Origin: Roseiarcus sp963741845
Lineage (GTDB): Bacteria; Pseudomonadota; Alphaproteobacteria; Rhizobiales; Beijerinckiaceae
Length of the DNA stretch: 64,000 nucleotides
Assembly: GCA_963741845.1 (NCBI GenBank)
Contig: CAVUJV010000033.1
Span: forward strand, 62,001 to 126,000
Direction of reading: 5' to 3'
Shown: positions 44,017 to 51,742 of the stretch, piece by piece
Layout of the letters: each line of letters begins with the position of its first letter
Position numbering within the stretch: position 1 is the stretch's first letter
Translations under genes and position numbers: made by a program
Notes under the pieces: model-generated
Database searches by the model: none
What the model was told of the DNA's origin: nothing
What the model saw: only the letters and a program-made list of their open reading frames with translations

Positions 44017-45484
44017 AGTTAAAGCCGTCGTGGCTGGCGGCGGCGATTGCGTTGGGCTTGAGCGGGTGCGATTTTGCGCCCCGTTATACGCCGCCTAGCG
44101 TCGCCCTCCCGGCAAAATTCAAGGATCCGTCGACGTCCGGACTGGATCTGTCTCCGAATCAGCCGTGGTGGAAGAGTTTCCACAGTCCGACTATGGACTT
44201 CCTCCAGGTCGATGTCGAAACGGCGAATCCCGACCTCGCCGCGGCGATCGCCGCCAATGACGCCGCTCAGGCGCAAGCGCAGGCGGCGCTTTCGGGACTT
44301 CTTCCGCAGGTCAACGGCCTGGGCTACGTAACCTCGAACAAGCAGTCGACGAACCGGCCGCTCCGCTCGCTCGGACAGCCGAACTATTTCGGCGACAACC
44401 TGCTCGGCGGCTCGGTCTCCTACGAGATCGACATCTGGGGCCGGGTCAGGGATATCGCGGGCGCGGCGACGGCCAGCGCCGAGGCGAGCACGGACGCCCT
44501 CGCGCAGGCGCGGCTCGAACTGCACGCAGAGCTTGCAAGAGACTACGTCAACCTTCGCGGCCTCGACGATCAGATCAGGCTGCTCGAAGACACGATCCGG
44601 ATCTATCGCGACGCGTTGGGCCTCACGAAAAGCCGGCTGAATGCGCAGATCGCGTCTCCCGTCGACGTCGACCGGGCGCAGACGCAGCTGAGTTCCGCTC
44701 GAGGCGCAGGCTTCCGATCTGACGCTTCGGCGCGAGAAGCTGGTGAACGCCATCGCCGCGCTGACCGGCCGGCCGTCGTCAGCCTTCAACCTGCCAAGGG
44801 GCACAAGGACCGATGGGCTTCCCGGGGCGGCCGCGCGCCGTTCCCGCGGACGTCCTGCGCCGCAGGCCGGACGTCGCCCAGGCCGAGCGCCAGACGGCCG
44901 CCGCCAACGAAAACGTGGGCGCGGCGCGGGCCAACTTCTTTCCCAGGTTCACCCTGCTGGCGCTCGGCGGAACCCAGGACACCGGGTTCCGTCTCTTCAA
45001 CCCGTCGAACGCCTTCGGCACGATCGGTCCTGCATTCACCGTGCCGCTCTTCGACGCGGGTCTGAGGGAGGCGGAACTGAAGGTCGCAAAGGCGAACTTC
45101 ACCCAGGCCGCCGAATATTACCGCTCGACCGTGCTCAAGGCCGTGAAGGAAGTGGACGACAACCTCGTGTCGCTGAAATGGCTGGCGACCGAATACCAGC
45201 AGACATCGACAGCGGCCAAAGCGGCCGAGGACGCAGCGAAGCTATCGATGACGCTCTATCGCGACGGCGCGTCGTCCTATCTCGACGTCGTCACCGCTCA
45301 GAGCGCGGCGCTCGAACAGCAACGGCTGGCGATCGTCCTGCACACGCGCGAACTTGAGGCGAACGTGGGGCTGATGCTCGCACTGGGCGGCGGATGGGTC
45401 GCCACGCCCGCCCCCATTCCGCAGATCGACACGACGCCGACCCCGATTCGTCTTGTCCAGGACCAGACGAAGGAGCGCCCATGA
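44013..45484 (+). CDS. NodT-family outer-membrane efflux lipoprotein, two frameshifts
   Basis: The lipobox LGLSGC follows a signal peptide (MKLKPSWLAAAIALGLSGC). The first 230 residues read in frame 1 ('QPWWKSFHSPTMDFLQ', 'VSYEIDIWGRVRDIAGAATAS'). Near 44700 an extra C shifts the reading; the true continuation is 'SSAEAQASDLTLRREKLVNAIA', then 'LTGRPSSAFNLP'. A second shift near 44825 restores '…PRAVPADVLRRRPDVAQAE' and runs to the end at 45484. Joined, it has about 490 residues, which is usual for outer-membrane factors of tripartite pumps. It completes the efflux system. Both breaks may be assembly errors. Confidence 0.88.
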
Positions 45485-45888
45485 CCGACCCCGCTCAGCA
45501 GGTCGAGCATTGCGCCAATTGCGCTTTTTGGCGGCGCCAGCGAACAGGCCAGGGAACCTGCCATAGGCATGCGCCGGAACCCAGCTATAGCGAACAACAG
45601 GTCGCGCATTGGCCCGAGACTTACGGGACGCAGGGCTGTGGCGAGGGAGTCGCCGCCGACGCCTTCGTTTCAACGGTCTGCGCGAACTGCCGTTACTGGC
45701 GAAGACCCAATCTCGGCATGAACCCCGTGGACAAGAGCGACATGTTCCAGGCCTGGTGGGAGAGAGCGGGCTGCTGCGTCCGGCGGGCGCCTCGGGCCGT
45801 CGGCGATCCGGCGCCGCGAGCCTTCTGGCGAGCGACCCATGACGACGACTTTTGCGCCGATGGCGAGCCCAGGGAGCCTGGCAAGTAG
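45481..45888 (+). CDS. Small CxxC (zinc-ribbon-like) protein of unknown function
   Basis: 135 residues; the ATG overlaps the stop of the outer-membrane factor (ATGA), so it is coupled to the efflux operon. Two repeats of the form C-A-N-C-x-[FY]-W-R-R occur, at C11-C14 and again near residue 66, and further cysteines lie in 'GTCHRHAPEP', 'GCGEGV', 'AGCCVRRAPR' and 'DDFCADGE'. Repeats of C-x2-C plus G-x-C suggest one or two structural metal sites or a redox role. There is no signal peptide or membrane segment. I do not recognise a named family; its fixed place in the pump operon suggests an accessory role. Confidence 0.75.
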   Translation: MTDPAQQVEHCANCAFWRRQRTGQGTCHRHAPEPSYSEQQVAHWPETYGTQGCGEGVAADAFVSTVCANCRYWRRPNLGMNPVDKSDMFQAWWERAGCCVRRAPRAVGDPAPRAFWRATHDDDFCADGEPREPGK

Positions 45889-45956
45889 CCGCGACTCTCT
45901 GCGCGGCCACGCTGGAACGCCTTCTGAATCCAGAGTAAGCTGGACAGGAGGTCCGC

Positions 45957-46238
45957 ATGAAACGGGTGATCCCGGCCGCGACAGTCGCGCTGCTGCTTGC
46001 CGTTCCTCCTTTCGCGGACGTCCGTGCGGAGGGAACGCAGGGGACGAAGCGCGGCGTTCAGGCCCATCCCATCCGGTCGCAGGCGCCCGAAACCTCCGGA
46101 TCGGGAAAGGCGCGCCTCGCGCCGGCGCAGCCCTCGTCCTTCTTCCCGCATATCGGACCCTACCCGGCCGGCCAAGGAGACACCGACGGGCTGAGCCGCG
46201 CGATGGGCGACTGCAACAAGGGCTGCATCGGCCATTGA
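45957..46238 (+). CDS. Small exported protein, unknown function
   Basis: 93 residues. The signal peptide MKRVIPAATVALLLAVPPFA is cleaved near ADVRA-E25. The mature part is rich in Pro, Ser and Gly, with 'SSFFPHIGPYPAGQGDTDG' and a C-terminal 'MGDCNKGCIGH' with two cysteines that may form a disulfide or bind metal. GGAGG lies about four bases upstream. It is separated from the CxxC gene by 68 bases and convergent with porin 2. No family is recognised. Confidence 0.65.
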   Translation: MKRVIPAATVALLLAVPPFADVRAEGTQGTKRGVQAHPIRSQAPETSGSGKARLAPAQPSSFFPHIGPYPAGQGDTDGLSRAMGDCNKGCIGH

Positions 46239-46270
46239 CAGATCGTGCGCCTCCTTGAGCGTCCGGAGCC

Positions 46271-47830
46271 TCAGAACCTCACATTGATCCCTGCGGTCGG
46301 GTCATAACTCTGCGCATGCAGGAAGCCGCTGGCCATGCCGCCATAAACGTCGGTGACCATCACGCCCGCATAAACGTCCATTCGCTCGAAGGGCCTCCAG
46401 TCCGCCACGAGCGACAGCGCGCTCTGGCTGCCCGCGCATCTGCCGCTGCTGATGTTGACGCCGGTTCCCGTGCAGTCGGTCGTGTTGTAATTGTTTTGGG
46501 TCTGGAAATAGAAGCCGGTCATGAAGTCGAGGTTGCTGAACGCGGACCACTTTGCGCCGGCCCAGAACGTATTGAGGTTACGGCGGTTGTCATAGGCGTT
46601 CGCGGTGATCGCGTCGTTCGCGTAGATGTAAGCGTTTCCGTTCTTCTTCCAGTAGCCTGCCGGAACAAATATGCCGCCCGCGATCGTGCCAAAGCCGCCG
46701 GGATAAGCGTCGGACGGGTTCATCTGGCTTGAATAGAGGTAGCCGCCGGAGACGGTCAGTTGGCCCCACGTGTATTTGGCGCCGACGCCGAAGCCCAAAC
46801 TGTTGGACAGCGTCGCCTTCAGAACCGAGTTGGAGTCGTAATAGGCGTCATTGACGTTGATGAACCACTGGTTCGTTCCTGGAAATGCGGCGAGGTTGGA
46901 TCCCCCGAAGCTCGAGAGCGAGACGGCGTTTTCGGTATAGTTGATGACGCCGTCCAGCGACAAAGATCCGAAATCGAACCCGAGTTGCCCCTGGTATTGC
47001 CCGGTCGACGCATTGTCGAGACCATACCCGCCCACCTGGACCTGAGCGGCGGCGCGGAAGTTCTGATAGGTCAGCCTATAGGTGAAAGCGGTATTGGGAC
47101 GAATTGTCTCCGTCGAGCCGAAGCCGGCGATCGCATTCGAAAAGCCGAGCAGCGAAAACGCGGGAGAAGACCCGATCGGGTCGTAGGCTGACAGGAGATC
47201 GAACGCCAGGGAATTGGTTCTCCCGAAGGTGATCGTGCCGTAGACAGGGTTGCTGAGCCCGAGAAAAGCCTGCGAGTTCCAGAATGAGCCGTTCCGGCTC
47301 GAATCGAAATTCGCGTTCTGGTAGTAACCGAAATACCTCTTGCCATTGATGGTGATGACGCCGTTGGACGCGCGGGCGTTGTTGTCGGTCATCGAATTGG
47401 GCTGATTGACCAGCATTCCGGAATATGGGTTCACGCCCGCTTCGATGACGCCGATCAGCGACCAGTTCGGCATGCCGAGGGGCGCGAGGCCCTCCTCCAT
47501 GCTCAAGCCGACGACGTTCTGGCTCAGCCCGCCATAGGTCGGCTGCCAGACATGCGCGTAGCCGTTCTTCTGGATGCCGTAGTTGAGTTTATCCGAGGTC
47601 GCGGTGCTCCGGACGCCCCAGTCCTGGTATCCGTAGCCGAGGTCGAGCGTGCCGTAGAGGGTGAAGCCCTTGTAGCTGAGCGGGCAGTCCGCGGGGGAAG
47701 CGTTCAGCCAGTCCCACGGGCCCGCCCAACACGCGGGCCGCGCCGAAGCCGTTTCGGCCGCCGCGAGCTCCCCGGCATGCGCGAGAGCGGCGAGTCCCGC
47801 TGTCGCCACGATAATGCCGAGCCGCCTCAT
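46271..47830 (-). CDS. Outer-membrane porin 2 (alphaproteobacterial porin)
   Basis: 519 residues, intact. The signal peptide (MRRLGIIVATAGLAALAHA) is followed by 'CWAGPWDWLNASPADCPLSY' and 'FTLYGTLDLGYGY', the N-terminal mark of this porin family, then many amphipathic beta strands (for example 'PFERMDVYAGVMVTDVYGGM') and the C-terminal '…TAGINVRF', ending in the Phe used by the BAM complex. Its first and last thirds align well with porin 1. A perfect inverted repeat at 47859-47883 lies 29 bases upstream of the start and probably overlaps the promoter. Confidence 0.93.
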   Translation of the reverse strand: MRRLGIIVATAGLAALAHAGELAAAETASARPACWAGPWDWLNASPADCPLSYKGFTLYGTLDLGYGYQDWGVRSTATSDKLNYGIQKNGYAHVWQPTYGGLSQNVVGLSMEEGLAPLGMPNWSLIGVIEAGVNPYSGMLVNQPNSMTDNNARASNGVITINGKRYFGYYQNANFDSSRNGSFWNSQAFLGLSNPVYGTITFGRTNSLAFDLLSAYDPIGSSPAFSLLGFSNAIAGFGSTETIRPNTAFTYRLTYQNFRAAAQVQVGGYGLDNASTGQYQGQLGFDFGSLSLDGVINYTENAVSLSSFGGSNLAAFPGTNQWFINVNDAYYDSNSVLKATLSNSLGFGVGAKYTWGQLTVSGGYLYSSQMNPSDAYPGGFGTIAGGIFVPAGYWKKNGNAYIYANDAITANAYDNRRNLNTFWAGAKWSAFSNLDFMTGFYFQTQNNYNTTDCTGTGVNISSGRCAGSQSALSLVADWRPFERMDVYAGVMVTDVYGGMASGFLHAQSYDPTAGINVRF

Positions 47831-47858
47831 GAATGGCCCTGCCTGCCAAACAGATGGC

Positions 47859-47883
47859 TTAGTCTAGTTATATGCTAGACTAA
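47859..47883. promoter_or_regulatory. Perfect 9-bp inverted repeat, operator candidate upstream of porin 2
   Basis: TTAGTCTAG and CTAGACTAA are separated by TTATATG, giving a near-symmetrical 25-base site that also contains a TATAT-like element. It lies 29-53 bases upstream of the porin 2 start codon. The length, symmetry and position suit a dimeric repressor such as a MarR- or TetR-type regulator. No such regulator is encoded beside it. Confidence 0.65.
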
Positions 47884-48002
47884 ATGTCAATCCCGCCCTT
47901 GCCCGACGCAAGCCCCGTTGAGGGCCGGATTCGGCGCCAAACCGCGACGCATCGAGAGATTCCAAGCGAACGGATCGGCCCGGCACGGGGCAAGGATGAG
48001 GC

Positions 48003-49202
48003 TCACCCCGCCGCAAAACTCCTCGGCGCCGGGCTGATCACCACCGCCGAATTGTTGTCGATCTCCATCACCGAGAGGCCGCGCTCGTTCGTGCCGTCCG
48101 AGCGGAAGCGGAAGACGCCGTCGACGCCGTTGAAGCCCGAGAGGCTCGTCAGCGCCTGGGCGCTGAAGCGGTTCGGCGGCGGGTTGCGCGCGAGCGCCCC
48201 CGCGAGCGTCACGGCGTCGAACGAGAGCGACGCGAGCCGGGTCGGCTGGCTTCCGAACTTCGCCTTGTAGCGCTGCGCGAGCGAATTGAAGCCGGCGTTG
48301 TCGGGCGCGGCGAACCATGCGCCCTGAACCTGCGGCAGGCGCAGGACGCGCGCGTCGTTCCAGACGCCGGTGCCGAGAAGCTGCGTCTTGATCGAGCCCG
48401 CGCCGAGCGCGCTCGCGACCGCCGGCATGCCTTCGGCCTGCTCGGGAATGAAGAGGGCGTCGAACTGTCCGGCGGCCGCCGCGATCTGCTGCGCGGCTTC
48501 CTGCGGCGCGCCGGGCGAATAGCGGGCGATCACGACGACGGGAATGTTCAGCCGCCCCGCGGCTTCCTGGAAATTGGCGAGCGCCACATTGGCGTAATCG
48601 TTCTGCGGCGCCATCGCGGCGAAGGCCTTCTTGCCGCGCGAGGACGCGAACTGGACGATCCGGTTGACGTAGTCCGAGATCAGGAAGGACAGGAGATAGA
48701 CGCCGGGCGAGGCGACGGCGGGGTCGGTCGAGAAGGCGATGACCGGCCGTCCGGCCGCCTTGGCGATCGAGGCGACCTGCCCGACGCTGTTGGCGTAAAC
48801 CGGCCCGAGAATGAGCTCGGCGCCCGCGCCGATCTCGGCCTGCGCCGCCTGCGCCGCGCCGTCGGCGCTCGAACGATCGTCCATGACCATGAGCGTGATG
48901 GAGGAGCCGGCGAATTCGTCGATGGCGAGCTGGGCGGAATTGCGCATCGAGACGCCGAGCGAACTTGGCGCGCCGTTCTGGGTCAGGGGCAGGATCAGGC
49001 CGACCCGCACCGGGCCGGTTCCGAGCGTCTCGCCGACGGTGGCGCCGGCCGGCGCCGGGCCGGGCGCGACAGGAGCGCCCCCGCCGCCGCCCATGTCGAA
49101 AACGGAGGAATTGCAGCCGGCCAGCGTCAGCGCCGCGGCGCCGGAGAGCAGCGCCCGCCGGGATAGCCCCTGTTCGCCGCGCGGCGGAAAGGGAGCGGTC
49201 AT
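48003..49202 (-). CDS. Periplasmic-binding-fold lipoprotein, penicillin-binding protein activator (LpoA-like)
   Basis: 399 residues from the ATG at 49202 with GGAGG upstream. The N-terminal twin-arginine-like stretch 'GLSRRALLSGAAALTLAGC' ends in a lipobox. The rest is a type I periplasmic-binding fold ('VGLILPLTQNGAPSSLGVSM', 'LILGPVYANSVGQVASIA', 'VIAFSTDPAVASPGVYLLSF'). Its position beside rsmI and yraN matches the lpoA-rsmI-yraN locus of enterobacteria, where LpoA activates PBP1A. In alphaproteobacteria this protein is usually annotated as an LpoA homologue or branched-chain amino-acid binding protein, and its partner is not proven. Divergent from rsmI. Confidence 0.88.
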   Translation of the reverse strand: MTAPFPPRGEQGLSRRALLSGAAALTLAGCNSSVFDMGGGGGAPVAPGPAPAGATVGETLGTGPVRVGLILPLTQNGAPSSLGVSMRNSAQLAIDEFAGSSITLMVMDDRSSADGAAQAAQAEIGAGAELILGPVYANSVGQVASIAKAAGRPVIAFSTDPAVASPGVYLLSFLISDYVNRIVQFASSRGKKAFAAMAPQNDYANVALANFQEAAGRLNIPVVVIARYSPGAPQEAAQQIAAAAGQFDALFIPEQAEGMPAVASALGAGSIKTQLLGTGVWNDARVLRLPQVQGAWFAAPDNAGFNSLAQRYKAKFGSQPTRLASLSFDAVTLAGALARNPPPNRFSAQALTSLSGFNGVDGVFRFRSDGTNERGLSVMEIDNNSAVVISPAPRSFAAG

Positions 49203-49402
49203 TGTCACCTCCAGGCCCATTGCGGCCGTGAACCGTACGCGCCGGGATCTCTGGCCGCGTCCTTGTCTGTCGCTTGCGCCTGCGCCGGGCGCCTGCGCGC
49301 TTTCAACGGAAATTGTGGCATTTTCCCCTTCGCTTGGCTATGCCGACCCCGGCTCTGGCCGGAACGGCGGCCGGACCCGAAGCCGGGCACAACGAGCGAT
49401 CC

Positions 49403-50329
49403 ATGACCAAGGCCAGCGCCCAGTCGGCGCGCAGCGAGCGGCCGGAACGGCGCTTCGTCGTGCATGGCGCGTCGGTCATGGCGCCGCCGCTTCCTGCGGG
49501 TCTTTACGTCGTCGCGACCCCGATCGGCAACCTGGGCGACGTGACGCTGAGAGCGCTCGCGATCCTCGCCGGGGCGGATCTCGTGCTCGCCGAGGATACG
49601 CGGGTCTCGCGGACGCTGCTCGACCGCTACGGCATCGACACGCCGCTCTCGCCCTATCACGAGCACAACGCGGCCGAAGCGCGCCCCCGCGCGCTGCGCC
49701 GCATCGCGGAGGGCGCGGCGCTGGCGCTGATTTCGGACGCGGGAACGCCGCTCATTTCGGATCCCGGCTACAGGCTCGTCGCCGAGGCGGTCGCGCAAGG
49801 CTTGCCGGTGACCGCCGCGCCCGGCCCGTCGGCGGCGCTGGCCGCGCTCTGCGTCGCGGGCCTGCCGAGCGACCGCTTCTTCTTCGAGGGCTTCCTGCCG
49901 CCGAAGAGCGCGGCGCGGCGCGAGCGGCTGAACGCGCTCGCCGCCGTGCCCGGCTCGCTGATCTTCTACGAATCGCCTTCGCGCACAGCCGACGCGCTGG
50001 CCGACCTCGCCCGCGAGCTTGGCGACCGGCCCGCGGCGGTCGCGCGCGAGCTCACCAAGCTCCACGAGGAGGTGAGGCGGGGCCGGCTTTCGGAGCTGGC
50101 GGCGGAATTCGCCGCGGGCGACCCGCCAAGGGGCGAGATCGTCATCGTCGTGGGGCCGGCGACCGAACCGCGCGAGGCGGTCTCGGAGGAGGCGCTCGAC
50201 GCCGAGATCGCGGCCGCGCTGAAGACCCTGTCCGTCAAGGACGCCGCCGCGGCGGTCGCGGCGCGGCACGGGCTGCCGCGCCGGCAGGTCTATGCCCGCG
50301 CGCTCGCGCTCGCCGGGGCCGCCCGATGA
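49403..50329 (+). CDS. rsmI: 16S rRNA (cytidine(1402)-2'-O)-methyltransferase
   Basis: 308 residues from the ATG at 49403; earlier in-frame starts add a basic leader without conservation. The SAM-binding tetrapyrrole-methylase fold is evident: 'GLYVVATPIGNLGDVTLRAL', 'VLAEDTRVSRTLLDRYGI', 'LISDAGTPLISDPGYRLV' and 'AAPGPSAALAALCVAGLP', all RsmI signatures. It methylates the 2'-OH of C1402 in the ribosomal decoding centre. The stop overlaps the yraN start by four bases. The C-terminal region 'TLSVKDAAAAVAARHGLPRR' is the small helical domain of the family. Confidence 0.95.
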   Translation: MTKASAQSARSERPERRFVVHGASVMAPPLPAGLYVVATPIGNLGDVTLRALAILAGADLVLAEDTRVSRTLLDRYGIDTPLSPYHEHNAAEARPRALRRIAEGAALALISDAGTPLISDPGYRLVAEAVAQGLPVTAAPGPSAALAALCVAGLPSDRFFFEGFLPPKSAARRERLNALAAVPGSLIFYESPSRTADALADLARELGDRPAAVARELTKLHEEVRRGRLSELAAEFAAGDPPRGEIVIVVGPATEPREAVSEEALDAEIAAALKTLSVKDAAAAVAARHGLPRRQVYARALALAGAAR

Positions 50330-50721
50330 GCGCGCGTCCCTCCCCGGAGGAGCGGACGAAGCGCAAGCGCGGCGCGCATCTCTTCGGAATCCGGGCCGAA
50401 TCGCTCGCGGGCCTGATCCTGCGCCTCAAGGGCTATTCCATTCTCGATCGGCGCTATTCCGTCTCCGGCGGCGAGGTCGATCTCATCGTCCGGCGGGGGC
50501 GGACGATCGCCTTCGTCGAAGTGAAGGCGCGCGCCGATCTCGAAGCGGCGGCGTTCGCGATCCGCGCGACCAAGCGCCGGCGCATCGCCCGCGCGGCGAG
50601 AGTGTGGCTCTCGCGGAACGGCTGGGCCGCCGGCCATACCCTGCGGGGCGATGCGGTCTATGTCGCGCCCGGGCGGCTTCCCCGCCATGCGCCCGACGCG
50701 TATAGGCTGGAAATCGACTGA
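50326..50721 (+). CDS. yraN: YraN/UPF0102 family nuclease-fold protein
   Basis: 131 residues. The Holliday-junction-resolvase-like core shows 'GIRAESLAGLILRLKGYSIL', 'RRYSVSGGEVDLIVRRG' (E-x-D-L-I) and 'TIAFVEVKARADLE' (E-x-K), the metal-binding triad of PD-(D/E)xK nucleases. It is translationally coupled to rsmI (ATGA). The stand-alone activity is unproven. The next gene, gshB, begins 26 bases later. Confidence 0.93.
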   Translation: MSARPSPEERTKRKRGAHLFGIRAESLAGLILRLKGYSILDRRYSVSGGEVDLIVRRGRTIAFVEVKARADLEAAAFAIRATKRRRIARAARVWLSRNGWAAGHTLRGDAVYVAPGRLPRHAPDAYRLEID

Positions 50722-50747
50722 AAACGCCTCTCCGGACAGGATCGCTC

Positions 50748-51692
50748 ATGCCTTTGACCGTCGCCGTGCAGATGGACCCGATCGAGCGTATCCGCATCGC
50801 GGGCGATTCGACGTTCGCGCTGCTTCTCGAAGCGCAGGCGCGCGGTCACAGCCTCCTGCACTACACGCCCGAGCGCCTGCGGCTGACGGGCGCGAAGGTC
50901 GAGGCCATGTGCGAGCCGCTGACGGTCAAGGACGTCGAGGGCGACCATGTGCGTCTGGGCTCGCCTGTGCTCGTCGATCTCTCGACGGTCGATGTCGTGC
51001 TCCTGCGGCAGGATCCGCCGTTCGATCTGGCCTATATCGCCACGACCCATCTGCTCGAACGCATCCACCCGAAGACGCTGGTGGTGAACGATCCGCGCAG
51101 CGTCCGCGACGCGCCGGAAAAGCTGTTCGTGATGGATTTCCCGGAGCTCATGCCGCCGACGCTCATCACCCGCGACCGGGCGGCGATCGAGGACTTCCGC
51201 GCCGCGCACGGCGAGGTCGTGATGAAACCCTTGTTCGGGGCGGGCGGGCAGGCGGTCTTCAAGCTCGCAGGCAGGGACCCGAATTTCGGCTCGCTCTACG
51301 ATCTGTTCAGCGTGACCTTCCGCGAGCCCTGGGTGATCCAGAAGTTCATTCCCGAAGTGACGCAGGGCGACAAGCGGATCATTCTGGTGGAAGGCGAGCC
51401 GATGGGAGCGGTCAACCGGGTGCCCGCGGCCGACGACATCCGCTCGAACATGGTCCGGGGCGGCGCGGCCCAGGAGACGGCGCTCACCGCGCGCGAGCGC
51501 GAAATCTGCGCGGCCATCGGTCCGGAGCTCAGGCGGCGAGGGCTCATCTTCGTCGGCATCGACGTCATCAACGGATTTTTGACGGAGATCAACGTAACGT
51601 CGCCGACCGGCATCCGCGCGATCAAGAGGCTTGGGGGGCCTGATCTCGCGGTCGCAATCTGGGACGCCATCGAGGCCCGCCGGGCGGCATAG
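50748..51692 (+). CDS. gshB: Glutathione synthetase
   Basis: 314 residues, intact. An ATP-grasp ligase that joins gamma-glutamylcysteine and glycine. The N-terminal 'VQMDPIERIRIAGDSTFALL' is diagnostic of bacterial GshB, and the ATP site includes 'VVMKPLFGAGGQAVFKL', 'RIILVEGEPMGAVNRVPA' and 'FVGIDVINGFLTEINVTSPTG'. It supplies the glutathione used by gloA at 4392. It follows yraN in the same direction and probably belongs to that operon. Confidence 0.96.
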   Translation: MPLTVAVQMDPIERIRIAGDSTFALLLEAQARGHSLLHYTPERLRLTGAKVEAMCEPLTVKDVEGDHVRLGSPVLVDLSTVDVVLLRQDPPFDLAYIATTHLLERIHPKTLVVNDPRSVRDAPEKLFVMDFPELMPPTLITRDRAAIEDFRAAHGEVVMKPLFGAGGQAVFKLAGRDPNFGSLYDLFSVTFREPWVIQKFIPEVTQGDKRIILVEGEPMGAVNRVPAADDIRSNMVRGGAAQETALTAREREICAAIGPELRRRGLIFVGIDVINGFLTEINVTSPTGIRAIKRLGGPDLAVAIWDAIEARRAA

Positions 51693-51742
51693 GCCGGGTT
51701 TCTGGCGGGCCACGCCTTGAAGGCGCGGGGCGGAAGGGGAAT

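Noticed and set aside
47884..48270. Plus-strand frame beside porin 2
   Set aside because: Most of it is antisense to the LpoA-like gene, and the part before that lacks a start signal.
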